Below, one piece after another: positions 43,103 to 54,042 of a DNA stretch of 64,000 bases. Made by a program: the position numbers and the translations under genes. The stretch spans positions 9,836,874 through 9,900,873 of the forward strand of contig NC_092364.1 of assembly GCF_030848805.1 (NCBI RefSeq), given 5' to 3'. The notes under the pieces were generated by a model. The model made no database searches. It saw nothing but the letters and a program-made list of their open reading frames with translations, and was not told the origin of the DNA. The DNA is from Temnothorax longispinosus. Taxonomy: Eukaryota > Arthropoda > Insecta > Hymenoptera > Formicidae. How positions within the stretch are numbered: position 1 is the first letter of the stretch; each line of letters opens with the position of its first letter.

Positions 43103-43347
43103 ATAGAGTCTACGATCTAATAGGTAAGAGAGTACTTATTCGCAGAGATGTAATCTTTAATGAATTTCCACAGCCACACCCGCCACACCTCGTAACAGAA
43201 GTTAGGCAAGAATGTTATTTCCGGGGCCTTTCAATTTGATAGGTGTATTTGATAGATCTTTCGCTGAAAAAAAGAATGTGCAAACCACAAAGTGCTACGA
43301 TGCATAGTTTTCGAGATATCAATTTATATAATCTATCACATAGTATA
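43103..43347 (+). repeat. Duplicate of the copia-1/inverted-element junction (copy of 40930-41168)
   Basis: This segment repeats 40930-41168, including RVYDLIGKRVLIRRDVIF (with IGK where the first copy has ICK) and the first about 120 bases of the inverted-repeat element, with about ten differences and an 8-base duplication (CACCCGCC). It shows that the gypsy insert is bounded by a duplicated piece of its target locus. Confidence 0.85.
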
Positions 43348-43736
43348 ATAATATACACAAAATTAGCAGTAACCTCTCTAACACCTGCCCTCCCCTCCCT
43401 ATCTTTCACTTACAACATTTCTATTCATAACTCTCTTTGTTTGACGTGTTACTATTATTCAAACGTGTAGTATACAAGTTTAGTGTACATTAGGCAGTGT
43501 AGAATTTAGTATCAAAATGTCGCTACCGAAACATCCACGTCTTTATCCAAGAATGGTGAATTTTTCGATCTTTTATTCTTTCACACAACTTATTAAAAAT
43601 AAAGAGTGTGCAACTAATGGGTCTTATTCTCTAATTCTTTTTATTGTATATCACTACAAATATTCACACAGATAATTGACTAACTTATATTGTTTAATAA
43701 TACCACCTCTACTTAAACGAGCTCGTAAAGCACACC
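43348..43736. other. Interior of the inverted-repeat element, no gene
   Basis: AT-rich with a short possible ORF start (MSLPKHPRLYPRMVNF at 43518), too short to support. Confidence 0.35.
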
Positions 43737-44055
43737 ACAAACCCATGTGGCACCTTGTTTTACGTAAAAAGTGTATGCGTGAAGGTAGTAGGTTCCGTCC
43801 TCCTGCAGGAGGCTCCACTATTATTAAACTAGACATATAGTTGCCTTCAAAGTACATGCGTGGGCTTTCCACCCGTGGAAAGTTGTAAACCCATGTGGCA
43901 CCTCGTTTTGCGTAAAAAGTGTATGCGTGGAGACAGTAGATTCCGCCCTCCTGCGGGGGGGCTCCACTATTGTAACACTAGACACATATTGTGCCTTCAA
44001 AGTACATGCGTCGGCTTCCCACGCGTGAAATGTTGTAAACCCATGTGGCACCTCG
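43737..44055. repeat. Tandem repeat of about 165 bp, 2 copies
   Basis: AAACCCATGTGGCACCT(T/C)GTTTT recurs at about 43738, 43888 and 44038, with GTAAAAAGTGTATGCGTG and CTTCAAAGTACATGCGT between. Confidence 0.85.
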
Positions 44056-44260
44056 TTTTATATCAACAACATATCAAGGTCATTGAAATCAGTGAGGTTG
44101 CCCGTAAATTGCAAACCCATGTAATACCGTACAACAATATTGCTATTATTACATTTAAAAGTCGATATCTCAAAAACTGCATCGTAGCGCATTGTGATTT
44201 GCGGCATTCTTTTTTTCAGTGAAAGATCTATCAAACACACCTATCAAATTGAGGGGCCCC

Positions 44261-45037
44261 GAAAATAACATTATCCAAAAATTACCATACCAAGAGAACA
44301 GTCTCAATATCCAGAAAATAAACCATCTCTGAAAAATAATGAGATATTAACAGAACCTAATAATGAGATATTAACAGATTGTCTATTTCAAGAGACCCAT
44401 ATCCCAAAAGAACTACTTCGAAGTCGACGTCGGATGACACTGAGATCAAAAGAACGGCTATTGCTGACATTTATGATAAGTACAGATCTAGTCAACATTG
44501 AGGAAGCTGTAGAAACTAAGGATTCAAGCAAGTGGATAGAGGCAATAAATGTTTATAGAAACAAGGCGTAGACTATACAGAAACTTTTGCTCCAGTTGTT
44601 AAGTTCAGTTCAGTACGAACTCTATTATCCATCGCAACAGCTCTAAATATGGAGATCTACCAATTTGACGTGAAAACGGCATTCTTACATGACGACCTCG
44701 AAGAAGAAATTTACATGGAGCAACCCAGTGGCTTTGAAGAAGACGATAGAGTATGCTTGTTAAAGAAGAGTTTATATGGATTTAAGGAAGCATCACGTTA
44801 TTGCAATAAAAGGATAGAAGGCTATTTATTGAAGCTGTTTCCAACAATCAAAAGCCGATCCGTGCGTATTTTATAAGGTGTCAGAGACAAGTAAAAGGTT
44901 TTTAGCCATATACGTAGATGACGGTTTGTTATGTAGTGATATGTCTGAAATGCACAAATCTATTGAAAGACTTGCATAGAAACTTTAACATAGTTTTTTC
45001 AAAAGCAGAACTTTTTGTTGGATTACAGATCGAGAGG
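44261..45037 (+). pseudogene. pol: Copia-1 reverse transcriptase region
   Basis: Pieces in several frames: PRTNS-like linker remains, then from 44649 MEIYQFDVKTAFLHDDLEEE and IYMEQPSGFEEDDRVCLLKK SLYG, a frameshift near 44865, and ADPCVFYKV followed by IYVDDGLL with the catalytic YVDD at 44911-44922. It breaks off at the LINE B insertion with the partial duplication ACAGATCGAGAGG (45025-45037). Confidence 0.85.
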
Positions 45038-45207
45038 GAGGTTCAAAGGGGGTAGTGCATGCGAACCACACAGCGCTCGGCAAGAGAGTGCAGCATAACC
45101 ACTCCTACCCAATTCCGACTCTCACCTCCAAGTTGGCAAACCCCGGGCACCTGAGCAACCCTGTGGAAGATTGGGGATTAACCAACCCCAGTGGGACACG
45201 GGGAGAT

Positions 45208-46408
45208 CCCAGTTGCGCACAGAATAAATCTTACACAGCAGGTTGAATCAATCGGACACAGTGACAATCGGATACAGTAGGAAACGGATGCACAACAATT
45301 ACAATCGGACACAGTGCTAATCAAACACAGTAGGAAACAGACACAGCAACAATCGGACACATTGCCAATCGGACACAGTGATAATCGGACACGGTAAGAA
45401 ACGAACACAGTGCCAATCGGACACAATAGGAAACGAACACACGATAGTTACAATCGGACACAGTGCTAATCGGACACAGTAGGAAACGGACACAGTAACA
45501 ATCGGACACAGTGCCAATCGGACACAATTGGAAACAGACACACAATGATTGCAATTGGACACAGTAGGAAACGGACACTCCGCCCACACTTTGAGGTTCA
45601 CCCACACCGATCATGGGGGGTGCAGGGGGGAAAAGCCCCCCCCCCCGCCCATGCATGTACTTTGATATATTATATAGGATATATTTATCATTGAAAGCTA
45701 ATTGTAAGTAATATGCATTAGCACTGTGTCCGATTGCAACCACCGTGTATCCGTTTTCTACGTGTCCGATTGGCACTGTGTCCGTTTCCTACTGTGTCCG
45801 ATTATCACTGTATCCGATTGGTAATATGTCCGTTCCCTATTGTGTCCGATTAGCATTGTGTTCGATTGTAACCGCCGTGTGTCCGTTTCCAATTGTGTCC
45901 AATTGGCACTGTGTCTGTTTCTTACTGTATCCGATTATCGCTGTGTCCGATTGTTACTGTGTCCGTTCCCTATTGTGTCCGATTAGCACTGTGTTCGATT
46001 GTAACCGCCGTGTGTCCGTTTCCTACTGTGTCCAATTGGCACTGTGTCCGTTTTTTACCGTGTCCGATTATCACTGTGTCCGTTTCTTACCGTGTCCGAT
46101 TATCACTGTGTCCGTTTCCTACTGTGTCCGATTAGCACTGTGTCCGATTGCAACTATCGTGTGTTCGTTTCCTACTGTGTCCAATTGGTATTGTGTCCGT
46201 TACTTACCGTGTCCGATTATTACTGTGTCCGATTGGCAATGTGTCCAATTGTTACTGTGTCCGTTTCCTACTGTGTCCGATTGCAACTATCGTGTGTTCG
46301 TTTCCTACTGTGACCGATTGGCACTGTGTCCGATTATCACTGTGTACGATTGTAACCGTTTTGTGTCCGTTTCCTACTGTGTCCGATTTATTTTATGCGC
46401 AACTGGGC
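45208..46408. repeat. Inverted minisatellite arrays (GTGTCCGATTGG-type units) in LINE B 5' region
   Basis: About 45240-45590 carries CAATCGGACACAGT-type units and about 45725-46390 the reverse complement orientation, with unit length about 18-20 bases and some 15 and 35 copies. CCCAGTTGCGCA at 45209-45220 is inverted at 46397-46408, so the two arrays form one large palindrome with a 130-base centre that has a C-run. Long ORFs here (for example 45745-46488) translate the repeat (CPIGTVSVSYCVRL) and are not genes. Confidence 0.85.
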
Positions 46409-46579
46409 TTTATTCATGGGAAACAGGGTCAGGGCAGACGAGAGCGGGAGAAATGATCCTCCGAAAAGAGGGTTGGGCGTGGTACTGACAACTCCACCCC
46501 GTAAAAAAAAGCGGTCATGAAACCTCAAGCAGAGTCTCGGATACCGGAACGGAACCACGGCGACAGAACCGGCAAACAA

Positions 46580-47471
46580 AAAACGGACTTATTGAAACTT
46601 GGAATGTGCGTAGCCTGTACAAGAGTAGTGTTTTGAGAGAAGCGCTCGAGGAAATAAGAAAATATAAGATCAGAATTCTAGCAGTACAGGAGACGAGATG
46701 GAAGGGCAATGGTATTATTGACACCAAAACACACACAACATTTTATAGTGGTAAAGATGACAATAGACACAAATTTGGTGTGGCTTTTATAGTGGAAAAG
46801 AGCTACAAGGAAAACATTTTAGATTTCAAACCCATAAGTGAAAGAATTTGCATCTTGAGGTTTAAAACGAGGTTCTTCAACACATCCATAATAAACTTTC
46901 ACGCAGAAACAGAGGAAAAGATGACCCAAGGAAAGAAAGTCTCTATCAAGATCTGGAACGAGCATATGACACAATACCGTTCAACGACATCAAATTGGTG
47001 GTAGGTGACTTTAATGCAAAAATAGGACGGGAGCCGATATACAGGGATGTAGTAGGCAGACATAGTCTTCACTCTGAAAGTAATGACAATGGAATGCGTG
47101 TGGTGGACTTCGCGATCTCTAGAGGCATAGTGGTGATGTCAACTCAGTTTCCTAGAAAAGACATACACAAACGGACATGGACGTCCCCGGATGGAAGGAC
47201 GCATATCCAAATAGATCATGTCCTGATAGAGAAAAGAGGAGCGTCGAGCGTCACGAACGTCAGAACATACAGAGGCGCTAACTGTGAGTCGGATCACTGT
47301 ATAGTGAGTGTGCAATACAGGTACCGCATATCAGGCAGGAAAACATCCAAAATACAAGGACTAAAAAAGCTCCATGTTGAACAATCCAGAAATAAAAAGC
47401 CATTACCAGCAAATATTGAGCACAAAACTTTAAACCTTAGAAAATACAAATATCGAAGAAACAACGATTGA
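46580..47471 (+). pseudogene. LINE B endonuclease domain
   Basis: ETWNVRSLYKSSVLREALEE (from about 46589) opens an APE-type endonuclease, with AVQETRWKGNG (catalytic Glu) and VVGDFNAKIGREP, YRDVVGRHSLHSESNDNG, IDHVLIEKR and ESDHCIVSV. A frameshift lies at about 46940-46995. The domain nicks target DNA to prime reverse transcription. Confidence 0.85.
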
Positions 47472-49280
47472 AGATGACTAGCAATACGTCAAAGGTGCAA
47501 TATTAACATCGGCAGAAGCAGTACTTGGCCACAAGCCAAGAAACACAAGAAACGAATGGTTTGACTAACAATGTATGCAAGCCATAGAGAAGCGAAATGC
47601 AGACAGAAGAAAGTATCTGGAGAAACCTACAAGAACAAAGAAAGTAGCATATGAGGACTCTAGAAGGAAGGCGAACATGAAGTTCGCCTACCATCAGTAG
47701 GAAAAAGAGAATGTTTCTGAATCATGTCATGTCAAAGGCCGAAAAAGATTTCAGAAAAAACAACTCAAGGGAAGCGTATTAACCGATAAAGGTATTAACC
47801 TTTTTAAGAAAGGTTTTCAGCCCAAGATCAATCTCTGCAAAGCGCAGAATGGAGATCTGATGGCGAAAAAGGAAAAGATCATGGAAAGGTGGAAAAATTA
47901 TTTCCAAGAGCTCTTGAACCCAAATAGGCAAGAAACCCCGACCGACCCAAGGCTGGAGAGGAGCAGCAACGACCATGGCGACGACCATGGCATAGACCCA
48001 CCCACCATTGAAGATACACATAATGCACTGAATAGGCTGAATAATAACAAGGCATCTGGCATTGACGGCATATCAGAAGACTTGATCAAATACGGCGGAG
48101 AACATTCGGTGATTAAGCGCCATCAGCTTCTAGTAAAAATATGGAATGCAGAGAAACTTCCAATTGAATGGCAAACTTGTGTCATCTGCCCCATCCACAA
48201 AAAGGGAGATAAGCTTGTAGGCGAGAATTATAGAGGTATTTCATTGCTCAGCAACGCATATAAGATACTCACGGCCATCATCAAAGATAAACTCGAAGGA
48301 TACACAGAAGGCATCATAAGAGAGTATCAGGCTGGCTTTAGACATGGAAGCTCAACTGTGGATCAACTATTTACAGTCAGGCAGATCTATAAGAAATTCT
48401 GGGAGTTTGACATTGATATTCACTAGCTTTTCGTAGATTTCAAGCAAGCATATGACTGTATAAACAGAAACAGGTTATACACTATCATGTTAGATTTTGG
48501 CATACCTCCTAAGCTGGTAAGACTGACCCGCAGCACAATGTTGAACACCAAGTGCAGGGTGAAAGTGGAAGTCAGAAGAGTTCGAGGTGCTAGTAGGATT
48601 GAAACAGGCGGATGGATTGGCATGCTTTTCAATCTGATCCTTGAACATGTAATGAGGGGAACGACAGTTAACGTGAAAGCATTACCTCAACCTTCATGAA
48701 CAGGTCTGTACAGGTTGTCGGATATGCTGATGACCTCAACATCCTTGGTAGATTGGTGGCCGCAGTGAGGGAAGCTTTCCAAGATCTCGAAGCAGCAGCG
48801 AGGGACATAGGACTACGGGTGAATGAATCCAAGACCAAAGTGATGGTACAAAGCAAGAGAAGGAGAGACAGGATGGGGCAGAACATTACAATGGCGGATC
48901 ACAACTTCAAAGTGGTGAATGACTTTGCCTACCTGGGTTCCAATGTAAACTCTGAAAATGATGAGACTCGGGAAATCCAAAAGCGAATAACAGTGGGCAA
49001 CCGCACACTGTACTTGCTAATGCCAGTCCTGAAGTCCCGATTTACCCACAGAGATATTAAACTCCGCCTATATAAAACGCTGATTCGCACAATTATCTGC
49101 TACGGCAGTAAAGCGTGGACCCTTACAAGAAAATCCTGTGACCTGATAAACCGGTTTGAGAGAAAGATCCTGAGAAGGATTTTTGGCCCTACTAACGACC
49201 AGGGAGTATGGAGGACACGGTACAACCACGAGCTATACCAGCTATATAGGGACCCCCCATTACGACTCACATCAAATTGA
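47472..49280 (+). pseudogene. LINE B reverse transcriptase domain
   Basis: From about 47500 degraded linker, then 47860-48426 with NNKASGIDGISEDLIKYGG and CPIHKKGDKLVGENYRGISL, QAGFRHGSSTVDQLFTVRQI. A TAG at 48424-48426 breaks LFVDFKQAYDCINR. The catalytic box VGYADDLNILG is near 48715 after a frameshift, and the C-terminus has ESKTKVMVQSKRR, LLMPVLKSRFTHRDIKLRLY and GVWRTRYNHELYQLY. The family is APE-type LINE with the RT order fingers-palm-thumb; the clade was not fixed. Confidence 0.85.
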
Positions 49281-49546
49281 TGCGCCTTCGCTGGGCAGGG
49301 CACGTACAACACATGCCAGATACCCGGGTTGCCAAGGTCATTTGAGGACAACCGGGAGGAAAGCGTGGTGCTGGAAAACCGAGAGCAAGATAGATAGACA
49401 ACGTAACTGGGGATCACCGGAAACTTCTACGAACTAGGAGCTGGAGAAAGGCGTCGATGGACCGGCAGGAGTGGGGGCAAAGCATCAAGGAGGCCAGGGC
49501 TCGATTCGGGCTGTAGAGTCATTGTTGATGATGACAGATCGAGAGG

Positions 49547-50268
49547 AGTCGAGATGAGGGAAAAATAAAAATTCATTAGAGTACATATGCGAATAAAATT
49601 TTAACTGTTTAATCACGAAAATTGCACTCTGGTCTCCACTCCTGCCGATCCAAGCATTAAGTTTTCAAATGTATGTGAAAATGCCAAAGAGAACAAAAAC
49701 TATCCTTATAGACAAGCGATAGGATCGTTAATGTATTTGATGATAAGCACTAGGCCTGATATAGCGTATATAGTTGGAGAATTAAGTAGATTTATCGAAA
49801 AACCAAAGTATGAACACTGGCGTAAAGTGCAAAGAGTATTAAAATATTTAGGGGAAACGACAGAGTACGGAATAACTTTTGACGCAATCACATGACACAA
49901 CTTTAACTGCATACAGTGACGCAGACTATGCAGGAGACGTCGATATAAGACAAAGCACAACAGGCTGGGTATGTCTTTTAAATGCAGGACCGATAGCATG
50001 GGGATCAAAGAAACAAACGGTTACTGCAACGTCGACGACTGAAGCAGAATTCATGGCACTCTTCACGACAGTTAAAGAAGTAATTTGGCTCAGAAAGTTA
50101 CTAAAAGATTTGCAATGCGTTCAATCGAATCCTACTGTCGTCTATTGTGATAATCAAAGAGCGATTACAATTGTGAAAACTCCTGAATCGATCAGAAATA
50201 CGAAACATATAGAAGTAAAATTTTTCTATACATGCGAAAAACAAAGAGAGAAGGAAATCGATATAAAA
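49547..50268 (+). pseudogene. pol: Copia-1 RNase H region
   Basis: After LINE B, the copia frame continues with ENKNYPYRQAIGSLMYLMIS and TRPDIAYIVGELSRFIEKP, then from 49879 TLTAYSDADYAGDVDIRQST, TEAEFMALFTTVKEVIWLRK and VYCDNQRAITIVKTPESIRN. These are the RNase H landmarks (D-A-D, E, D-N-Q). The last codons before 50269 continue after the gypsy element at 57868. A frameshift near 49885 and stops near 49575 and 49605 are present. Confidence 0.9.
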
Positions 50269-50369
50269 TGTAATGTCTCGAGATGCTCGGCAGTAATTAT
50301 GTATGCCCTATAGCCACACAGTGTGCGTGTGACTACTCCGAACTGCCCCGAATCTTGTTGATTTCCTTA
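50269..50369 (+). repeat. 5' LTR of the gypsy element, left piece
   Basis: Matches the start of 57636-57867 (GAGATGCTCGGCA, TATGTATGCCCTATAGCC) with a 5-base insertion near the start (TCTCG). It continues at 54043 after the Harbinger element. Confidence 0.9.
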
Positions 50370-50419
50370 AGCCGGGTACAGACTTGAGCACAAACGCGCA
50401 TGAGGCAAGCCGAGGCCGC
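50370..50419 (+). repeat. Left terminal inverted repeat of the Harbinger element
   Basis: Pairs with 53993-54042; ends with GAGGCAAGCCGAGGCCGC. Confidence 0.95.
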
Positions 50420-50640
50420 ATGAGCATACAAGTGTGGACGTTGATCCGAGGCGCGGCAGATTGCCTCGGATTATTCGCCGCCATTCGCCGCACGGCCTCG
50501 GACCGAGCCGAGCGCTGTCGGTCCATCAAAGACAATTCGTGCTCAGTTTGAACGTGTTCAAGCACGCGCGTACGGAGGACAGCCGCGCACGACACGAAGT
50601 GAAGATAAATTATCTACAGTAAGTGCAATAAATGCAGAAA

Positions 50641-50644
<4 letters not shown>

Positions 50645-50685
<41 letters not shown>
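50645..50685. repeat. (TA)n microsatellite at the mariner target
   Basis: About 18 TA units precede the mariner element and provided its TA target. Confidence 0.9.
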
Positions 50686-51065
50686 CTACCTTGATCAAAA
50701 AATTCCTGGAATTTATTTAGAAAATGCAAAATACAAGTTTATATTGTCCCCTTCAAAGTACTCCCCATCGACTGCAACGCACTTATGCCAGCGCTTGATC
50801 CAATCCTCGAAACATTTTTTATACTCGGTGTTCGGTATGGCCATCAGAGCCGTCTTCGATTTTTCCATTATCTCCTCGGCTGCTAAAACGCGTTCCCCGT
50901 AATGGTTTTTTGATTCAATTGAACAGAAAGAAGTCGCAAAATGTCAAGCATAACGCTGAAATTAGGCGGGACAGTTGTGCCAACCTAACAAAACAAACAG
51001 AACTCAAATCGGGTGACTGAGAGCGCTACACAGTGGTAATTCCGGGAACTTTTTGATCAAGGTAG
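50686..51065 (-). mobile_element. Mariner remnant (380 bp, internally deleted)
   Basis: Ends CTACCTTGATCAAAAA and TTTTTGATCAAGGTAG are inverted, flanked by TA. On the - strand the last part of a mariner transposase can be read: KCFEDWIKRWHKCVAVDGEY and then FEGDNINLYFAFSK, ending at a stop at 50713-50715, preceded by KSKTALMAIPNTEYK-like sequence. The catalytic domain start is deleted, so the copy is non-autonomous. Confidence 0.92.
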
Positions 51066-51118
51066 TATATATAAATGCCACACGTATATTGTTTTAAATG
51101 AATATGTGTTTTGTAGTA

Positions 51119-53305
51119 ATGGAATGGGACCAAGAAATATGCATACAATTAATAAACGAATATAAAAATAAGGAAGTTTTATGGAATCCGCGGGATTCCG
51201 CATATTATAACAAAATAAAAAAAGAAGATGCTTGGAGAGAACTTGCTGAAAAAACAGGAAAGAGCAGTGAGGAAGTGAAAAAAAAGATTGAAAGTTTAAA
51301 AGGTTCATATAGGCGGGAGAAGACGCGAGTCAAAACAAGTATGGGAACAGGAAAAGGTAAGGAAAAAGAGACATTCTCGAAGGTAATAAGAAAGAATTTT
51401 CTAAAGAATACATATATTTGCAGGACGACATGAAATTTATAAATCAAAATGGTTCGCTTATGAAAGCCTACAATTTTTGGAAGATAAAGACGAGCCTCGG
51501 AGGACTATAAGCGTAAGTACTTTAATTGAAAAAAATTGAAAGTTAGGATAAGATATTTTATTGACAAAATATCTTCATATAACAAACATTTATTCAAACA
51601 TATTGATTTTGCCAAGGTACCCTGCCAGTAGTACAGAAATAGTCAGTAAATTCCTCTCTTACTTCTTCAGCAATTAATTTTGTTCTACGAGGTACATTTT
51701 TCAAAGGCAAAAGAGACGCCATTCCCTGTTGATCATTTCGCCAACTCCCAGGTGTCGTATGTCCATTAAGATCTGTATCTAAGGAACCTGGTGGTGTATA
51801 TATATTTCTGGAGGTATTTCTCCGTAAAAAATTATGAAGGCACACGACAGCCATCACAATCAATTCTGCTTTTTGTGGCTCTAAAAGCATTGGCTTTCGT
51901 AAAACTCTAAAGACACTAGATGCAATTCCGAAGGCATTTTCTACAACGCGGCGTGCCCTAGATAAACGGTAATTAAATATTCGTTTTGGAGACCCGCTTG
52001 GGTGAATACCACTGTAGGGTTTCATTATATGGTCACTCAGAGAAAAGGCTGCATCTCCTAATAAAACATAAGAAACTTTCGTTCCTCTTCCAACCAGAGC
52101 TGAAGGCTCAGGTGCATTTAAATTTCTGTTCTCTATTTTTTTATACAGTTCACAATTTTTGAATACACCTCCATCCGAAATACGTCCTTGGCAGCCAATG
52201 TCAACGAATATGAAATTATAATCAGCATCCGCTACAGCCATCAAAACAATGCTAAAGTAGGATTTGTAGTTATAAAAATCGCTTCCGCTGTTCATCGGAG
52301 CTTGTAAAGTAATGTGCTTTCCGTCGATAGCTCCTATACAGTGTGGAAAATTCCATATTTCTTCGAATTTTTCAGTAATTTTCTCCCATTCGTCTGGAGT
52401 TGACGGCATCTGAAAAAATTGAACAAATAGAAATCATATTCGAATTTAGTCTATAAAATTTATAGTCTATAATAACACAAATAAACAGCAAGTTTAAAGA
52501 ATTTCAAAATGCATTTATTTATGTATTTATTTATTTTTTCCCGTAGAATTTGCAGACTGTGTCCGATAACGAAGGAACCAGCAATGAAACATTTGATGAG
52601 AACGAAGAAAGAGAACTAGAAAGGAGCCAGATCATCGAAGATTCGATCAATTCACAAACATTAGCTACGGAACAACTAACAGATGAAACTCATTGTCAGA
52701 ATAAGGAGTTCAAGTCTCCGAAAAAACATCCTGCGAAGAAAAGAAAGACTGACGAGGATCCAATAATTACGGAAGCGTTAGGATATTTGCGACAAACAAC
52801 TGCAGTTTCACAGCAGCGGAAAGACCAATGTAGCCTTTTCGGTGACTACATTGCGGATAAACTACGCACATTCAATAATCGTCTCCGTGCTATTGCACAA
52901 AATAGAATTTCTAACATCTTATTTGAATTAGAAATGAATCTATATACAAATCCTGATACTCATACAAGTATGCAATCTTCTTCTCCCGTTTACAGCAATT
53001 TTAACCAGAATACAATTCAAACACAACTATATCCACACAACCAGACTGGCACTCTCAACCCTGCTTTTAACGATCAATTTTCTCGTTCACCAATTTCTGC
53101 ACATTATTTCACATCTCCCTCAGATTTATCTCATTTTCAACAAACAAACCGTTCATCTACTCTGCAAAACTCTGACAATCAACGACCGTCTACGCCATCC
53201 ACTCCGGTCAGTTTTATCAACTCGCCTTATCCATCCCCTCAAGAAAACAAATCCAACTGCTTTCAATACTTTTCAGATTCTACCAATGATTCCCAGCGTA
53301 CATAA
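51119..53305 (+). CDS. MADF/Myb-SANT-like protein of the Harbinger element, three exons
   Basis: The likely start is the ATG at 51119 (MEWDQEICIQLINEYKN). Exon 1 is 51119-51356, exon 2 is 51424-51512 (HEIYKSKWFAYESLQFLEDK), exon 3 is 52547-53305. Splice signals are good (GTAAGG/TTTGCAG; GTAAGT/CCCGTAG), and the phases match, giving a MADF domain (LWNPRDSAYYNKIKKEDAW and EEVKKKIESLKGSYRREKTR) of about 100 residues. Exon 3 adds an acidic/Ser-Thr linker, a basic patch KKHPAKKRKTDED and a BESS-like helix (CSLFGDYIADKLRTF and NRISNILFELEM). In PIF/Harbinger elements such proteins bind the element ends and help import the transposase. All exons are open, so the gene may be intact. Exon 3 lies within the intron of the antisense transposase gene. 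Confidence 0.8.
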
Positions 53306-53864
53306 TAAAACTATATCCTACAAATCCGCGTTATTAAATTCGTATTTTCCAAATAAGTGGTACTAATAAAATATATTTATAATCAATATTTGTTATATTT
53401 TTACTTATCTTTATGTAACTGATGAGACAATCAATTATTGCTCGGCACACCTCCGGAACTATTTCCGATATCAGTTGTTTTGATATTTTAAACTGATATT
53501 GTAAACTGGTGAAGGAATCGCCAGTTGCAAGAAATCGTAAAGTTACAGCTAATCTTTCCTCAGCTGGGACTGCTTTTCGAAAAGTCGTATCACTTTTCGA
53601 TATTTTGCCTTTGATGGCATTTAACAAAAAAATAAAGTCATCTTCTGTCATTCTAACAAAGTTTCTGAACTGACCACTTTCTTTGTCAGCTAATAAATCA
53701 TTTAGTAAGCAAATGTTGTTCACATTGCTTAATCGGCTTCTTTTTAAATAAAGCTGTGTTGACCACCAGCGCCTTTGCTTTCTCGTTTTTTTCTTTTTTT
53801 TTAATAAATGATGTAAAATAAAAAAACTGACGCAAGCCACTGCAACATTTTCGTTCGCTTCCAT
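51594..53864 (-). pseudogene. Harbinger DDE transposase, two exons, donor site mutated
   Basis: Exon 1 (53864-53409) holds the N-terminal helix-turn-helix-like region: FRNFVRMTEDDFIFLLNAIK and FRKAVPAEERLAVTLRFLAT, SFTSLQYQFKISKQLISEIV. Exon 2 (52409-51594) holds the catalytic core: IGAIDGKHITLQ (Asp29 of this exon), LLGDAAFSL (Asp119) and ARRVVENAFG (Glu157), the DDE triad of PIF/Harbinger. The acceptor TTTTTTCAG before exon 2 is intact. At the exon 1 end the sequence is AAG followed by ATAAGT, so the canonical GTAAGT has become ATAAGT at +1 (53408). The frame joins in phase 0. Except for this donor, both exons are open, so the copy is recently disabled or uses another donor. Confidence 0.85.
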
Positions 53865-53992
53865 GTTCGTGCCGCTGACTCCGAACGACTCCGAATGACT
53901 CCGAACGACTGGAGCAACGTCGAATAGTTGCCTCGACTTGCCTTATGCGTTCTCGTGCGGAGACTTCAATTTTGCAGGCCGAGGCATTCGGT

Positions 53993-54042
53993 GCGGCCTC
54001 GACTTGCCTCATGCGCGTTTGTGCTCAAGTCTGTACCCGGCT
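53993..54042 (-). repeat. Right terminal inverted repeat of the Harbinger element
   Basis: Inverse of 50370-50419 with one C/T difference (GAGGCAAGTCGAGGCCGC when read inward). Confidence 0.95.

Larger units (their letters stand above)
41048..44260. mobile_element. Inverted-repeat element in copia-1, itself carrying a gypsy insertion and a partial duplication
   Basis: GGGGCCCCTCAATTTGATAG at 41047-41066 and the following 100 bases (AGATCTTTTGCTGAGAAAAA, GCGCTACGATGCATAGTTTT) occur inverted at about 44155-44261. The element interrupts copia-1 between integrase and reverse transcriptase. A gypsy LTR and gag fragment (41169-43102) follow the first 120 bases, and then the copia/element junction is repeated (43103-43347). 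Without these the element would be about 1.0 kb and non-autonomous. The exact target duplication is unclear. Confidence 0.65.
45038..49533 (+). mobile_element. LINE B, near full-length APE-type non-LTR retrotransposon
   Basis: The 13-bp target duplication ACAGATCGAGAGG flanks it (45025-45037 and 49534-49546). The 3' end is ATTGTTGATGATG-like, a short tail repeat typical of some LINE clades. It has a long 5' region with an inverted minisatellite, then endonuclease and reverse transcriptase ORFs with several frameshifts and stops. The copia frame resumes after the insertion. Confidence 0.9.
50370..54042. mobile_element. PIF/Harbinger DNA transposon, 3673 bp, with transposase and MADF gene
   Basis: The terminal inverted repeats are 50 bases (AGCCGGGTACAGACTTGAGC at each end, one mismatch in the full 50), flanked by the 3-bp duplication TTA (50367-50369 and 54043-54045), as is typical of PIF/Harbinger. 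The unoccupied 3' LTR confirms the target. It encodes a DDE transposase (- strand) and a Myb/SANT-like MADF protein (+ strand), the two genes usual for this superfamily. A mariner remnant is inserted near the left end. Confidence 0.95.

Noticed and set aside
45240..46390. Regular short repeats resembling a CRISPR array
   Set aside because: Units are 18-20 bases without distinct spacers, lie in a eukaryotic LINE and run in both directions.
45745..46488. Long 247-codon ORF with a periodic Cys/Tyr-rich translation
   Set aside because: It is the translation of the GTGTCCGATTGG minisatellite; similar ORFs appear in several frames and on the other array, so there is no coding signal.
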